From positions 180,702 through 244,701 of the forward strand of contig NZ_SRIO01000002.1 in NCBI RefSeq assembly GCF_004684205.1: DNA of 64,000 nucleotides, written 5' to 3'. Below are positions 56,927 through 64,000 of this stretch, piece by piece. Position numbers and translations under genes: made by a program. Origin of the DNA: Candidatus Macondimonas diazotrophica. Lineage in GTDB: Bacteria; Pseudomonadota; Gammaproteobacteria; UBA5335. The notes under the pieces are model-generated. The model saw only the letters and a program-made list of their open reading frames with translations. It searched no databases and had not been told where the DNA came from. Each line of letters opens with the position of its first letter. Within the stretch, counting starts at the first letter, position 1.

Positions 56927-57544
56927 ATGCAAAAACAAAGCAAAGCGAGATCCTTTATGCAGGCCACCACGCTGATGGTTGGTTTGGCAGCCTGTTCCTC
57001 GTTCGTCATGGTTCCTGCGGCGATGGCAGCCGAGCGTAGCGCAACCGAGCGCGTTGACGATGCCGCCATTACGGCCCAGGTCAAGACGCGGCTGCTGGCA
57101 AACGAGGTAACGCGGAGCATCAACATCAATGTCGATACCAAGGCGGGTGTCGTGACGTTGCGGGGCACCGCGCCGAACGAAACGGCCAAGGAAAAGGCCG
57201 AGGAGGTTGCTCACGGGGTTGAAGGCGTTCAGGCCGTGGCCAACGCGCTGATCATCGGTGATTCGTCCATGAATCCTCAAACCGCGACCGCCAAGGCCAA
57301 GGATGCCGCAGTCGAAGGGGAACAGATGGCGGGTGATGCCTGGATTACCACCAAGGTGAAGGCGCAGCTTCTGGCGGATGACGAGGTGAAAGGTTTCGAC
57401 ATCAATGTTTCGACAAAGAGTGGCGTCGTGACGCTGGCTGGACTGCTTCCCAGTGAGGCGATGCGTGACAAGGCCGTGCGTATCACCAAGGGCGTAAAAG
57501 GGGTGAAAAAAGTCAACAGTGATGCGTTGAAGGTGGGTTCGTAA
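56927..57544 (+). CDS. Periplasmic or lipoprotein with two BON domains (OsmY-like)
   Basis: A 205-residue exported protein with two tandem BON domains (about residues 40-110 and 130-200; VDDAAITAQVKTRLLAN and AWITTKVKAQLLADDE begin each). BON domains bind phospholipid membranes; OsmY is a periplasmic chaperone induced by salt stress. The N-terminus has both a lipobox-like LAAC (C23) and a later AMA cleavage site, so whether it is a lipoprotein is unsettled. The start at 56927 has GGAGAAAGTGAA upstream. Confidence 0.88.
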   Translation: MQKQSKARSFMQATTLMVGLAACSSFVMVPAAMAAERSATERVDDAAITAQVKTRLLANEVTRSININVDTKAGVVTLRGTAPNETAKEKAEEVAHGVEGVQAVANALIIGDSSMNPQTATAKAKDAAVEGEQMAGDAWITTKVKAQLLADDEVKGFDINVSTKSGVVTLAGLLPSEAMRDKAVRITKGVKGVKKVNSDALKVGS

Positions 57545-57607
57545 TCGGAACCGGTGGGCGATTGGTTCGGTCTTTTGCCGAGTTAGGTCAACCTTACGGA
57601 GGATGCA

Positions 57608-57808
57608 ATGAACGAAGATCAGATCAAAGGGAAGTGGAAGCAATTGAGCGGACGGATCAAGGCGCAGTGGGGAAAACTCACGGATGATGATCTCGCTCAG
57701 TTGGAGGGTGATCGAGACTATCTTCTGGGGAAGATCCAGGAGCGCTACGGCATTACCCGGGAGCGCGCCGAAGAACAGCTTCGCGCCTTTGAGAATCAAC
57801 TCCACTAA
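57608..57808 (+). CDS. CsbD family stress protein
   Basis: A 66-residue hydrophilic protein starting MNEDQIKGKWKQLSGRIKAQWG, the CsbD signature split here at 20 residues; the rest is DDLAQLEGDRDYLLGKIQ. CsbD-like proteins are small, helical and induced by general stress; no enzymatic role is known. The ribosome site ACGGAGGATGCA is good. It is 63 bp downstream of the BON protein, completing a small stress cassette. Confidence 0.92.
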   Translation: MNEDQIKGKWKQLSGRIKAQWGKLTDDDLAQLEGDRDYLLGKIQERYGITRERAEEQLRAFENQLH

Positions 57809-57829
57809 CTGAGCGCCGAGACGCATTGT

Positions 57830-57868
57830 TCGCCCTCGCAAGTGGCTTTAGCCACCTGACGAGGGCGA
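57830..57868. terminator. Two-part hairpin between the CsbD and GH5 genes
   Basis: An outer 9-bp perfect stem (57830-57838 with 57860-57868) and an inner 5-bp stem (57842-57846 with 57851-57855) sit between convergent genes, the right part overlapping the last GH5 codons. No T-run follows on either strand, so it is a bidirectional end structure of uncertain strength rather than a proven terminator. Confidence 0.5.
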
Positions 57869-59869
57869 CGCATTTCTGGAACACGATAAGCACACCGTGT
57901 GGCGGCCTTTCCGGGAGGCCGTGAGCCGGAGCCGTGAACGGTCATCGTTTTCCTCATCCCGCTGGATGATCAGTTGATTCGCTTCGATGCGATAGCCGTT
58001 TGGAAATTGGCGTTCCGGAACGAAAATTTCAGTCGGTGCCGGTACGGTGGGATCGGCATCGAAAATCAACTCGAAAGTCCGTCGCCGTGAGTCGAATCGC
58101 ATCCGAACGAGTCGACCTTGAACGCAGCGGACATACGGCCGCACGAAGCCGTCCAGGGCGCGTCCACCACTATCGAGATTATCCGGATCGAGTCGCTGAT
58201 CTTCGCTGAAGACGCTGAGATCCTCCTGGTTCCAGCCATCGCCGATCGCGAGATGGTTGCGGTTGCTCGCCGTGTAGTTCCACAGCATGGCGCTCAGTCC
58301 GAGAGCATCCAACGCGTTGTACATCCGTTGCAGGGCGCGCACATGGGAACGCCACGGCCGGGCACCGTGGTTTCCGGCGGCAAAGGCACGGTAGGCATGT
58401 CCCTCGCGGAGGTCGAAGGGGATGCCGAATTCGCCGATCAGCGTCGGGCAGCCCCCGTTTACCCGATCGGAGCAACGGCGGACCTGCGACAGTTCACGGC
58501 GATAATCCGCCTCGATTCGGCGCGGGCCCAGCAGGACACGCCCGTGCATCAGATTGATGCCAATCGGTTCGAGCACGCGCTTGAGCACCAGCGTCGAGAC
58601 CTCGTAGCAATGCCCGGCATTGACGGTGTTGACCGGAAGTCGGGTGGGGAAGCTGTGCGCGGGATCCGCCAACAGATCTGGTTCGGCGAAGATCAGCCAG
58701 TCCGGACGAATGGCACGGAGATTGGCGGCAGCGCGTTCATAAAAAGGTGCGAGATGATCGTTCGAGAAGTCGACCGCTTCCCCTTTGTGGTGCTGAAAGA
58801 AGTTCTCACGCAGCGCGATCACGTCGTCACCGGCCTGTTCATAGGCCCCCGCGGCCTCGAATGGATCATGTCGGCCCGCCTGCCAGACCCGAATTCCGTT
58901 GGGATTGGCCACTCGGGTGCCTTTTTGAACCACACCGAGGCGGAGCAGTGAAATAACCATGTTGGGGAGTTGGCGCGGTTTGCCTTGAAGAACCGCCAGT
59001 GCGTCGAGCGGCGTCCAGGCTGCACCCGGGAGGACCATTCGTGGGTCTTCAGGGGTTTTCTTCAGATGAGGTCGGCTCAGGGAAATGCCGATCCATCCCC
59101 CATGCGGTTCGTTCAGGATATCGAAGCCGATGACATGCGGGAGATGAGCGAGCCGTTCGGCGAGCGCCCGCTGGGCGCCGAAAAAATGGCCTTGAAGATA
59201 ATCCTGGACGTTTTGTCCCTCGATGCGGAAGGTCGGAGTGAAGCGGGCACCGCCGAAGAAGAGGGTCCACATCACCCCATTGGCGGGCATGTTGTAATTA
59301 TTTGCCCAGCTCATCTGGGCATAGCGTTCCGGCTGGCGCGGTCGCGGATCGCCATAGTCATAGACTGCCTGCATGACATGGGCCGCGTCAGCCGCTGCGA
59401 AACGGGTGAAATCGAGTCCCACGGCGTCGAAGACCCATCCGGGTGCGCCGTCGCCGCCGGTCATCCGGCTGAACACATCCTGGTGGAAATCGACCAGCAC
59501 GTAGAAACCGAAGTGGCCGGCTTGCTCGCAGATATGGGTGTAGTAGTCGAGATAGGCTTCGTCGTACTGTCCAGGGCCAGCATGCTCAATGGCCTCCCAG
59601 GTGGTCAGGAGCCGCAGGCTATTGAATCCCCAGTGGCGCAGGCGACGAAAGTGTGTGTCCGCTTCGGCCAGTGGGAATGGACGACCGATGAAGGACACTG
59701 TCCGGTGATTCGAGAAATCCGAGGGAAGGTGGGTGCCGCCATGCGGGAAGGGGACTTTGCTGTCCCCACCCAGGTTGATGCCGCGCAGCGTGACTTCGCG
59801 GCCAAATTCATCGACGAACCGATCTCCCCGCAAGTGGAGGCGCCCGAGGGCATGGATATCCATTTCCAC
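57848..59869 (-). CDS. Glycoside hydrolase family 5 enzyme, glucosylceramidase/steryl-glucosidase-like
   Basis: A 673-residue retaining glycosidase, cytoplasmic (no signal peptide). The N-terminal blocks FVDEFGREVTLRGINLGG and FIGRPFPLAEADTHF closely recall the fungal EGCrP-type GH5 enzymes that cleave glucosylceramide or steryl glucosides. The acid/base Glu is E254 in DILNEPHGG and the nucleophile is E480 in IGEFGIPFD; both are intact. A C-terminal beta-rich domain (about 600-660) is typical of the subfamily. Substrate in a bacterium is open: glycolipid or sterol/hopanoid glycoside. It is a single leftward gene. Confidence 0.82.
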   Translation of the reverse strand: MEMDIHALGRLHLRGDRFVDEFGREVTLRGINLGGDSKVPFPHGGTHLPSDFSNHRTVSFIGRPFPLAEADTHFRRLRHWGFNSLRLLTTWEAIEHAGPGQYDEAYLDYYTHICEQAGHFGFYVLVDFHQDVFSRMTGGDGAPGWVFDAVGLDFTRFAAADAAHVMQAVYDYGDPRPRQPERYAQMSWANNYNMPANGVMWTLFFGGARFTPTFRIEGQNVQDYLQGHFFGAQRALAERLAHLPHVIGFDILNEPHGGWIGISLSRPHLKKTPEDPRMVLPGAAWTPLDALAVLQGKPRQLPNMVISLLRLGVVQKGTRVANPNGIRVWQAGRHDPFEAAGAYEQAGDDVIALRENFFQHHKGEAVDFSNDHLAPFYERAAANLRAIRPDWLIFAEPDLLADPAHSFPTRLPVNTVNAGHCYEVSTLVLKRVLEPIGINLMHGRVLLGPRRIEADYRRELSQVRRCSDRVNGGCPTLIGEFGIPFDLREGHAYRAFAAGNHGARPWRSHVRALQRMYNALDALGLSAMLWNYTASNRNHLAIGDGWNQEDLSVFSEDQRLDPDNLDSGGRALDGFVRPYVRCVQGRLVRMRFDSRRRTFELIFDADPTVPAPTEIFVPERQFPNGYRIEANQLIIQRDEENDDRSRLRLTASRKGRHTVCLSCSRNASPSSGG

Positions 59870-59930
59870 CTTCCCTGGTCTGGATGAATGTCGCGTCGGA
59901 TGTCCGGCTGAGCGCGATTTGGGACCGAAT

Positions 59931-60797
59931 TCAGTTCAACAGCATGGCCATTCGACCGCGCGCTTTTCGAACGAGCGGGTGACTCGCGCCCAGATAATCG
60001 AAGACAAGCAGCAAGGCTTTGCGCGCGCCGTCATCGCGGAACTGGCGATCTTTCTGCATGATCGCCAGCAGATCGGCGACGGATGCTTCTGCATCGCCGG
60101 CCAGAAGACGCCAGATGGCCAGCCGGAAACCAGCTTCGAGATCATCTGGCCACTTTTGCAGCATGTCCTGCAGGGCTTGGGGAGGCGGTCCGTCGGCAAT
60201 GAATGCGTTGAGTTCCAGCCACGCGCTGACGGCCCCAGCTTCTGGGCTCTGCCGTTGCACCTCGGTGAGCGCTTCAAGTTGGTCCCGGGCAGCTTTGACA
60301 TCACCTCGTGCGGCAGCCAGCCGTGCAAGCCCAACAGTGGCCTGCGTGTTTCCCGGTTCCTCGGCGAGTGCCGTTTCCAGCAGACGCTGGGCGGCATCCA
60401 AGCGGCCGGATTCAAGCGCCTGAAGGCCCTCGTCCAATGCCGAGATCGGGGGCGGCTCAATGCCATGATGCGCCAGCAGCGCTCGAATCGCACCTTCCGG
60501 CTGGGCGCCCGTAAAGCCGTCGACAGGTTGCCCGCCCTTGTAAAGCAATACGGTCGGAACACTGCGAACGCCGTGGTGGTTGGCCAGCGCGGCTTCCTTG
60601 TCGATGTCCACCTTGGCCAGCAGGAAGGCGCCGCCATAGTCTTCAGCCAACTGTTCGAGAATGGGTGTCAAGGTCTTGCATGGGCCGCACCAAGTGGCCC
60701 AGAAATCCACCAGGACCGGCTGCGTGTGGGAGCTTTGGATGACACGATCGGGGAAATCCTGAATGGTCACGTCGAAGGAATGGGCGTTCGCGTTCAT
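59931..60797 (-). CDS. cnoX: CnoX/YbbN-type thioredoxin-TPR co-chaperone
   Basis: A 288-residue protein with an N-terminal thioredoxin domain and C-terminal TPR-like helices (about 125-285). The active site is WCGPC, so both redox cysteines are present; E. coli CnoX has lost the first Cys and acts mainly as a chlorine-activated holdase. This version may therefore both reduce client proteins and pass them to GroEL, as proposed for CGPC-type members. The start at 60797 (MNANAHSFDVTIQDFP) is the likely one; an ATG at 60812 is possible. It follows the OmpW terminator and is separately transcribed. Confidence 0.92.
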   Translation of the reverse strand: MNANAHSFDVTIQDFPDRVIQSSHTQPVLVDFWATWCGPCKTLTPILEQLAEDYGGAFLLAKVDIDKEAALANHHGVRSVPTVLLYKGGQPVDGFTGAQPEGAIRALLAHHGIEPPPISALDEGLQALESGRLDAAQRLLETALAEEPGNTQATVGLARLAAARGDVKAARDQLEALTEVQRQSPEAGAVSAWLELNAFIADGPPPQALQDMLQKWPDDLEAGFRLAIWRLLAGDAEASVADLLAIMQKDRQFRDDGARKALLLVFDYLGASHPLVRKARGRMAMLLN

Positions 60798-60884
60798 CTC
60801 GCTGGGTTCCATCGTATTCTGGGAAGTTGGTTCGATCGGATGATTCAACCTGAATCGCCGGAGCTTGGCAACAAGCCCGGCCCA

Positions 60885-60911
60885 TAAAAAACGCCGGGGA
60901 TTTCCCGGCGT
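60885..60911 (-). terminator. Rho-independent terminator of ompW
   Basis: On the minus strand an 8-bp perfect stem (ACGCCGGG / CCCGGCGT, 60904-60911 with 60891-60898) is followed by TTTTTT at 60885-60890. It lies about 60 bp after the OmpW stop and before the cnoX start. Confidence 0.9.
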
Positions 60912-60973
60912 CAATGCTCATCTGTTGCAGGAATTCCTGCCCCAAGCCCCTTGCGGAGGCTTGAACACGGCGA

Positions 60974-61645
60974 CTAGAAGCGCATCCCTACACCCAGCAT
61001 GAACACCAGCGGGTCAATATCGACATCGGTCTTGAGGGTGCCTGCACCCGCCGTTTTCAGGGTGGCGTCGGTGGAGATGTCGACATACCAGAGGCTGGTG
61101 TTGATGAAGCAGTTGTCGGAAACCGCCCAGTCCGCGCCCAATTCCACAGCGTAGCCCCAGGAATCGTCGAGGGAGATCTTGGTCTTCCCGACGATGGCTT
61201 CCAGGTCGCCGTCGGCTTGTTCATCAAAAAAAGTGGTGTAGTTCACACCCGCCCCGATGTAAGGCTGCACCCAGTCCACGCCCAGTTGCGGATACCACTG
61301 CAGGGTCAGTGTGGGCGGCAGATGCTTGATGCGGCCGATGTCCACGCCATTCAGGCTGCCTTCGCCCTTGATGTCGTGCTTGAAGGGGAGTGCGGCCAGC
61401 AGTTCCACGCCGATCTGAGGGGTCACCATGTAGGTGACGGAAAAACCGAGGCTGATGCCGTCCTGGACTTCCACGCCGCTGCCGGGAATGGGATGTACGG
61501 CACTGCTGTCGTCGTTCGGGAAGACCCAGGTGGGGCCTGCGCGCACGAGCATGTCGCCGCCTTCATAGGCGCCTGCGGTCCCGCAAATGCCCATCATCGA
61601 CACTGCAGCCAGCGCCCCCAACCGACGCCCCGTGATCTGCTTCAT
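60974..61645 (-). CDS. ompW: OmpW family outer membrane protein
   Basis: An eight-stranded outer-membrane barrel, 223 residues. A signal peptide (about 1-26, cleavage after TAGA) precedes the mature start YEGGDMLVRAGPTWVFPNDDSS. The family blocks VQDGISLGFSVTYMVTPQIGVEL (seen in two pieces) and the final Phe (LGVGMRF) are clear. OmpW makes a narrow hydrophobic channel. It is followed by its own terminator. Confidence 0.95.
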   Translation of the reverse strand: MKQITGRRLGALAAVSMMGICGTAGAYEGGDMLVRAGPTWVFPNDDSSAVHPIPGSGVEVQDGISLGFSVTYMVTPQIGVELLAALPFKHDIKGEGSLNGVDIGRIKHLPPTLTLQWYPQLGVDWVQPYIGAGVNYTTFFDEQADGDLEAIVGKTKISLDDSWGYAVELGADWAVSDNCFINTSLWYVDISTDATLKTAGAGTLKTDVDIDPLVFMLGVGMRF

Positions 61646-62081
61646 GGTTCACCTACCTTTGTCTTGTTCGGTTATGACTGCGAAGTGGTCAGTCTGGGTG
61701 TGACCTTAAAGCGCTGCTTCGAGGCAGGCATTGATGCAGATCATGATCGCGTGAGGCGATCAGGATACGGGTCGGGCGGACTCTGGCCGACCGGCGCTAT
61801 CCCCCGGGCAAGGATTCATCGGATAATGGCGGTTTCGGCCTGTCATTCTCGGATGTGTCTGGCGTGAGGCCCATCCACCGGCGAATGGTGCAAGCAGCAT
61901 GATATTGATGATCGATAACTACGATTGACGTCCACTGAGGACTGCTGACTTCCAAGGAAGAAGTGTAAGTCGTTGATTATCAATGGTTGATTGTATGCTG
62001 TCGTCTACTGCCAGCTAGACCGATCCACTGCAAAAGTGTATAATGGTGTGTATAACGACTCGAACGGAGGGCGTTATACAC
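61646..62081. other. Intergenic stretch between ompW and the integrase; possible element end
   Basis: 436 bases with no tRNA and no credible gene. The sequence shifts from GC-rich near ompW to AT-richer near the integrase. A palindrome TTGATTATCAA at 61973-61983 is followed by a second TTGATT at 61987-61992. A perfect -10 hexamer TATAAT lies at 62039-62044. If the integrase belongs to an integrated element, the attachment site should be here, but no duplicated core can be recognised with one end only. Confidence 0.5.
62039..62044 (+). promoter_or_regulatory. Integrase promoter -10 element
   Basis: TATAAT, a perfect consensus -10, lies 38 bp before the integrase ATG. The region 17 bp upstream (about 62016-62021) has no good -35, so an activator or weak basal use is likely. 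Transcription would begin near 62051, inside the left arm of the inverted repeat. Confidence 0.5.
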
Positions 62082-62082
62082 A
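62047..62082. repeat. 11-bp inverted repeat around the integrase ribosome binding site
   Basis: TGTGTATAACG (62047-62057) and its exact reverse complement (62072-62082) flank a 14-base spacer holding ACGGAGG. The right arm ends on the A of the start codon. It can serve as a dimeric repressor operator directly after the -10, and as an RNA hairpin that would hold the Shine-Dalgarno in its loop. Confidence 0.85.
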
Positions 62083-63350
62083 TGGCACTCAACCTCCTTA
62101 CAGTCCGCAAGATCGAGGCGGCGCAACCTGGTCCTCGTCCCTACCTGCTCAGGGACGGCGGTAGCCTGTACGTGCGTATCCAGGTCAACGGAAGCAAGCT
62201 CTGGTGGTATCGATACCGCCTTGGGAAGACTCCCCACAACTACTCAATCGGCACCTTCCCCAAGGTGTCCTTGGAGGCTGCACGCAAGGAGCGCGATTGG
62301 GCGCGTGCGCTGGTCCGTGAAGGTCGTGATCCGATCCTGGAGAAGCGGGTAAAGATCGCCAATCAGGTCGAGCAGAACGAGTACACATTCGAAGAAGTTG
62401 CCCGCAAGTGGATGGCGAGCAATGTGCAGTGGGGCGAAGGGTACGAGGATCAGGTCAAGACCGTTCTTGAAAAGGACGTGTTTCCCCACATTGGCAAGCT
62501 GCCGTTCGGTGCCATCAGGGCTTCTCACCTGCGTCCCATCATTCAACGTGTGGTTGAGCGTGGTGCCCCGACCGTTGCGATCCTGATCCGACAGTGGTTC
62601 GGTCAGATCTTCGGATATGCGTCGGGCGAAGGGCTCTGTGACAACGACCCATCTGCCTTGCTGAAGCGATCGGTCAAGCGCCCGAGAGTTCGACATCATC
62701 CACCGCTGACGTGGCAGGAGATTCCGACCTTCTTGAACGGCGTGGATGACGCGGGCTACCGGGCCACCGTTATTGCATTGCGGTTGATGGCTTTGACCTA
62801 CGTCCGCACGGCCGAACTGCGCAAGGCGCACTGGTCCGAGTTCGATCTGGACAGTGCGTTGTGGACGGTGCCTGCGGGGCGCATGAAGATGCGCGATCCT
62901 CACATCGTTCCGCTCTCGAAACAGGCGATTGCGCTCTTGAAGGAGCTGCACACGCTGACGGGTGGCGGCAAGGTGCTGTTCCCCAGCTATCGGAAGCCGG
63001 GGGAGACGATCTCAGCCACAACGCTCAACAAGGTGTTGGAGCGCATGGGTTATGGCGGACGGTTTTCCTCGCACGGCTTCCGCTCAACTGCCACTACGCT
63101 GCTTGGCCTGTTGAGCTATCCCGAGAACCGGGTCGATCTGCAACTGGCGCACTCGAAGCGGAAGAAGGATTCGTCGCGCGCACCCTATGACCACACCAAG
63201 TACATTTCATCGCGGAAGATCATCATGCAGGATTGGGCGGACATCCTTGATGCGCTGGCCCGTGGCGATTCGATGAGCGAGGTCATGGAAACCTTTGGGC
63301 CGCTGTCGAAGCGACGCAGGGCCTTGCTGAAAGTCACTGAACGGGAATGA
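62082..63350 (+). CDS. int: Tyrosine integrase, P4/DUF4102 type
   Basis: Site-specific recombinase of integrative elements and prophages; 422 residues. The N-terminal DUF4102 arm-binding domain (LRDGGSLYVRIQVNGSKLWW) is followed by a core-binding domain and the catalytic domain with R242 (YVRTAELR), H331 and R334 (SSHGFRST), H357 and nucleophile Y374 (TKYISSRK). All key residues are present, so it should be active. The ribosome site ACGGAGG lies within an inverted repeat. No tRNA lies directly upstream; the next gene is a convergent LysR regulator. It probably marks one end of a mobile element running to the right. Confidence 0.95.
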   Translation: MALNLLTVRKIEAAQPGPRPYLLRDGGSLYVRIQVNGSKLWWYRYRLGKTPHNYSIGTFPKVSLEAARKERDWARALVREGRDPILEKRVKIANQVEQNEYTFEEVARKWMASNVQWGEGYEDQVKTVLEKDVFPHIGKLPFGAIRASHLRPIIQRVVERGAPTVAILIRQWFGQIFGYASGEGLCDNDPSALLKRSVKRPRVRHHPPLTWQEIPTFLNGVDDAGYRATVIALRLMALTYVRTAELRKAHWSEFDLDSALWTVPAGRMKMRDPHIVPLSKQAIALLKELHTLTGGGKVLFPSYRKPGETISATTLNKVLERMGYGGRFSSHGFRSTATTLLGLLSYPENRVDLQLAHSKRKKDSSRAPYDHTKYISSRKIIMQDWADILDALARGDSMSEVMETFGPLSKRRRALLKVTERE

Positions 63351-63373
63351 GGCGCGTGCGGGGCTGAGGCTGC

Positions 63374-64000
63374 TCAGGACATTGAGCGAGCGCGTCGAAG
63401 AAAACTCTCTTGAGGCGCCGTCAGGGAAACATCGGGTCGAATCAGGTAGGCGGTCACGATCATCGGTGTGCTTGCCAACGGCCGCAGAGCGATGCCTTGG
63501 CATTGATATCCGGCAAGCCTCTTGGATGGGGCCACAGCAATTCCGTACCCCGCTGCGACCATTGTCATCGCGACCTCGAATGTACTGACGGCTTCTTCTC
63601 GGTTCCACAGTTCGTTCTCGAATGCGCTCTGTGCGGCCGTGCGCCAAGATGCTTCGGCCGTTGATCGTGCATAGATCAGCGGCTGCTTGAGCGCTTCCTG
63701 GCAGGGTACTTCGTGGTAGGCCAGCAAGTGAGATCGCTTTGCCACGGCGACGGCCAGGGTGTCGTGCCACAGCGGTTCGCAAACCCAACCTGGCCACTCC
63801 TGATGTGCGGCGGACAACGCGAAGTCGAAGCTGTCGTCAGGTCGTTCCTGTTGTTGTCCGGTGGCCGCTGTGCCGATCAGAACGGCTATGGTTTCCGGTT
63901 CTTCGGCGCGCTGTATGGCGAGCACGTCGGCGAGTTGGGGAGGAACCCAATCGCCGAGGACTGCCAGACGGATTTCAGTGGAGACGTCGATCGATCTCAC
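63374..64000 (-). CDS. LysR-type regulator, C-terminal effector domain (partial)
   Basis: The 208 residues visible are the effector-binding half of a LysR-family regulator: IRLAVLGDWVPPQLADVLA opens the first lobe, and EVAMTMVAAGYGIAVAPSKR is the typical late block. The helix-turn-helix half lies beyond the right edge, so the gene is only partly seen. It converges on the integrase with about 23 bp between stops. It is probably cargo of the same element; its effector is unknown. Confidence 0.8.
   Translation of the reverse strand: MRSIDVSTEIRLAVLGDWVPPQLADVLAIQRAEEPETIAVLIGTAATGQQQERPDDSFDFALSAAHQEWPGWVCEPLWHDTLAVAVAKRSHLLAYHEVPCQEALKQPLIYARSTAEASWRTAAQSAFENELWNREEAVSTFEVAMTMVAAGYGIAVAPSKRLAGYQCQGIALRPLASTPMIVTAYLIRPDVSLTAPQESFLRRARSMS

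Noticed and set aside
61217..61867. 216-codon open frame antisense to ompW
   Set aside because: Mostly overlaps the ompW coding region on the opposite strand and shows no domain.

Overview
The window is almost entirely a compact, GC-rich chromosomal backbone of a gammaproteobacterium. The strongest evidence is gene order. A run of mtaD, ubiG, a mupP-like gene, yciK, mtnA, gyrA, serC, pheA, hisC, tyrA, aroA, cmk, rpsA, ihfB, lapA and lapB matches the arrangement known from Pseudomonas and related Gammaproteobacteria, with serA added between serC and pheA. A persulfide dioxygenase-SulP operon fits a sulfur-handling lifestyle. I cannot name the genus from the sequence alone.

Layout. 1-824: a short-chain dehydrogenase broken by a frameshift. 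957-3196: an unrecognised helical protein and an FHA/PP2C signalling pair. 3287-9331: radA-rluC, maf, an acyl-CoA ligase, tesB and tRNA-Leu(CAA). 9400-13820: a tightly overlapping leftward operon (mtaD, ubiG, mupP-like, squalene-synthase-like, yciK). 13892-28947: the rightward mtnA-gyrA-serC-serA-pheA-hisC-tyrA-aroA-cmk-rpsA-ihfB-lapA-lapB block, covering DNA topology, serine and aromatic amino acid synthesis, translation and LPS control. 29002-39710: a comEA-like gene, galU, purB, fumC, rsgA-phhB, orn, an EamA transporter and the divergent ppsA/ppsR pair. 39751-46632: an orphan EncFtn-type ferritin and assorted metabolic genes (MaoC, HemD-like, cardiolipin synthase, alcohol dehydrogenase, FAD oxidase). 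46571-52925: SulP plus persulfide dioxygenase, DUF924, radC, coaBC, DUF2214 and dut.

The right-hand quarter is more accessory. 53360-56179 is a four-gene cluster behind a probable Fur box: an exported barrel-like protein, an FMN-binding protein carrying the flavinylation motif, the FMN transferase ApbE, and a four-helix His-rich membrane protein. It reads as an iron-regulated transmembrane electron-transfer module. 56695-57808 is an envelope-stress cassette (DUF1328 micro-protein, BON protein, CsbD). Then come a GH5 enzyme resembling fungal glucosylceramidases/steryl-glucosidases, a thioredoxin-TPR chaperone (CnoX) and OmpW. The window ends with a P4-type tyrosine integrase, whose ribosome binding site sits inside an 11-bp inverted repeat, and the C-terminal part of a LysR regulator. 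This is probably the edge of an integrated element running off the right end.

The most promising points for new biology are the Fur-linked flavinylation cluster, the ferritin of the encapsulin-cargo family with no encapsulin nearby, and the GH5 enzyme. No CRISPR array, rRNA or insertion sequence was seen.
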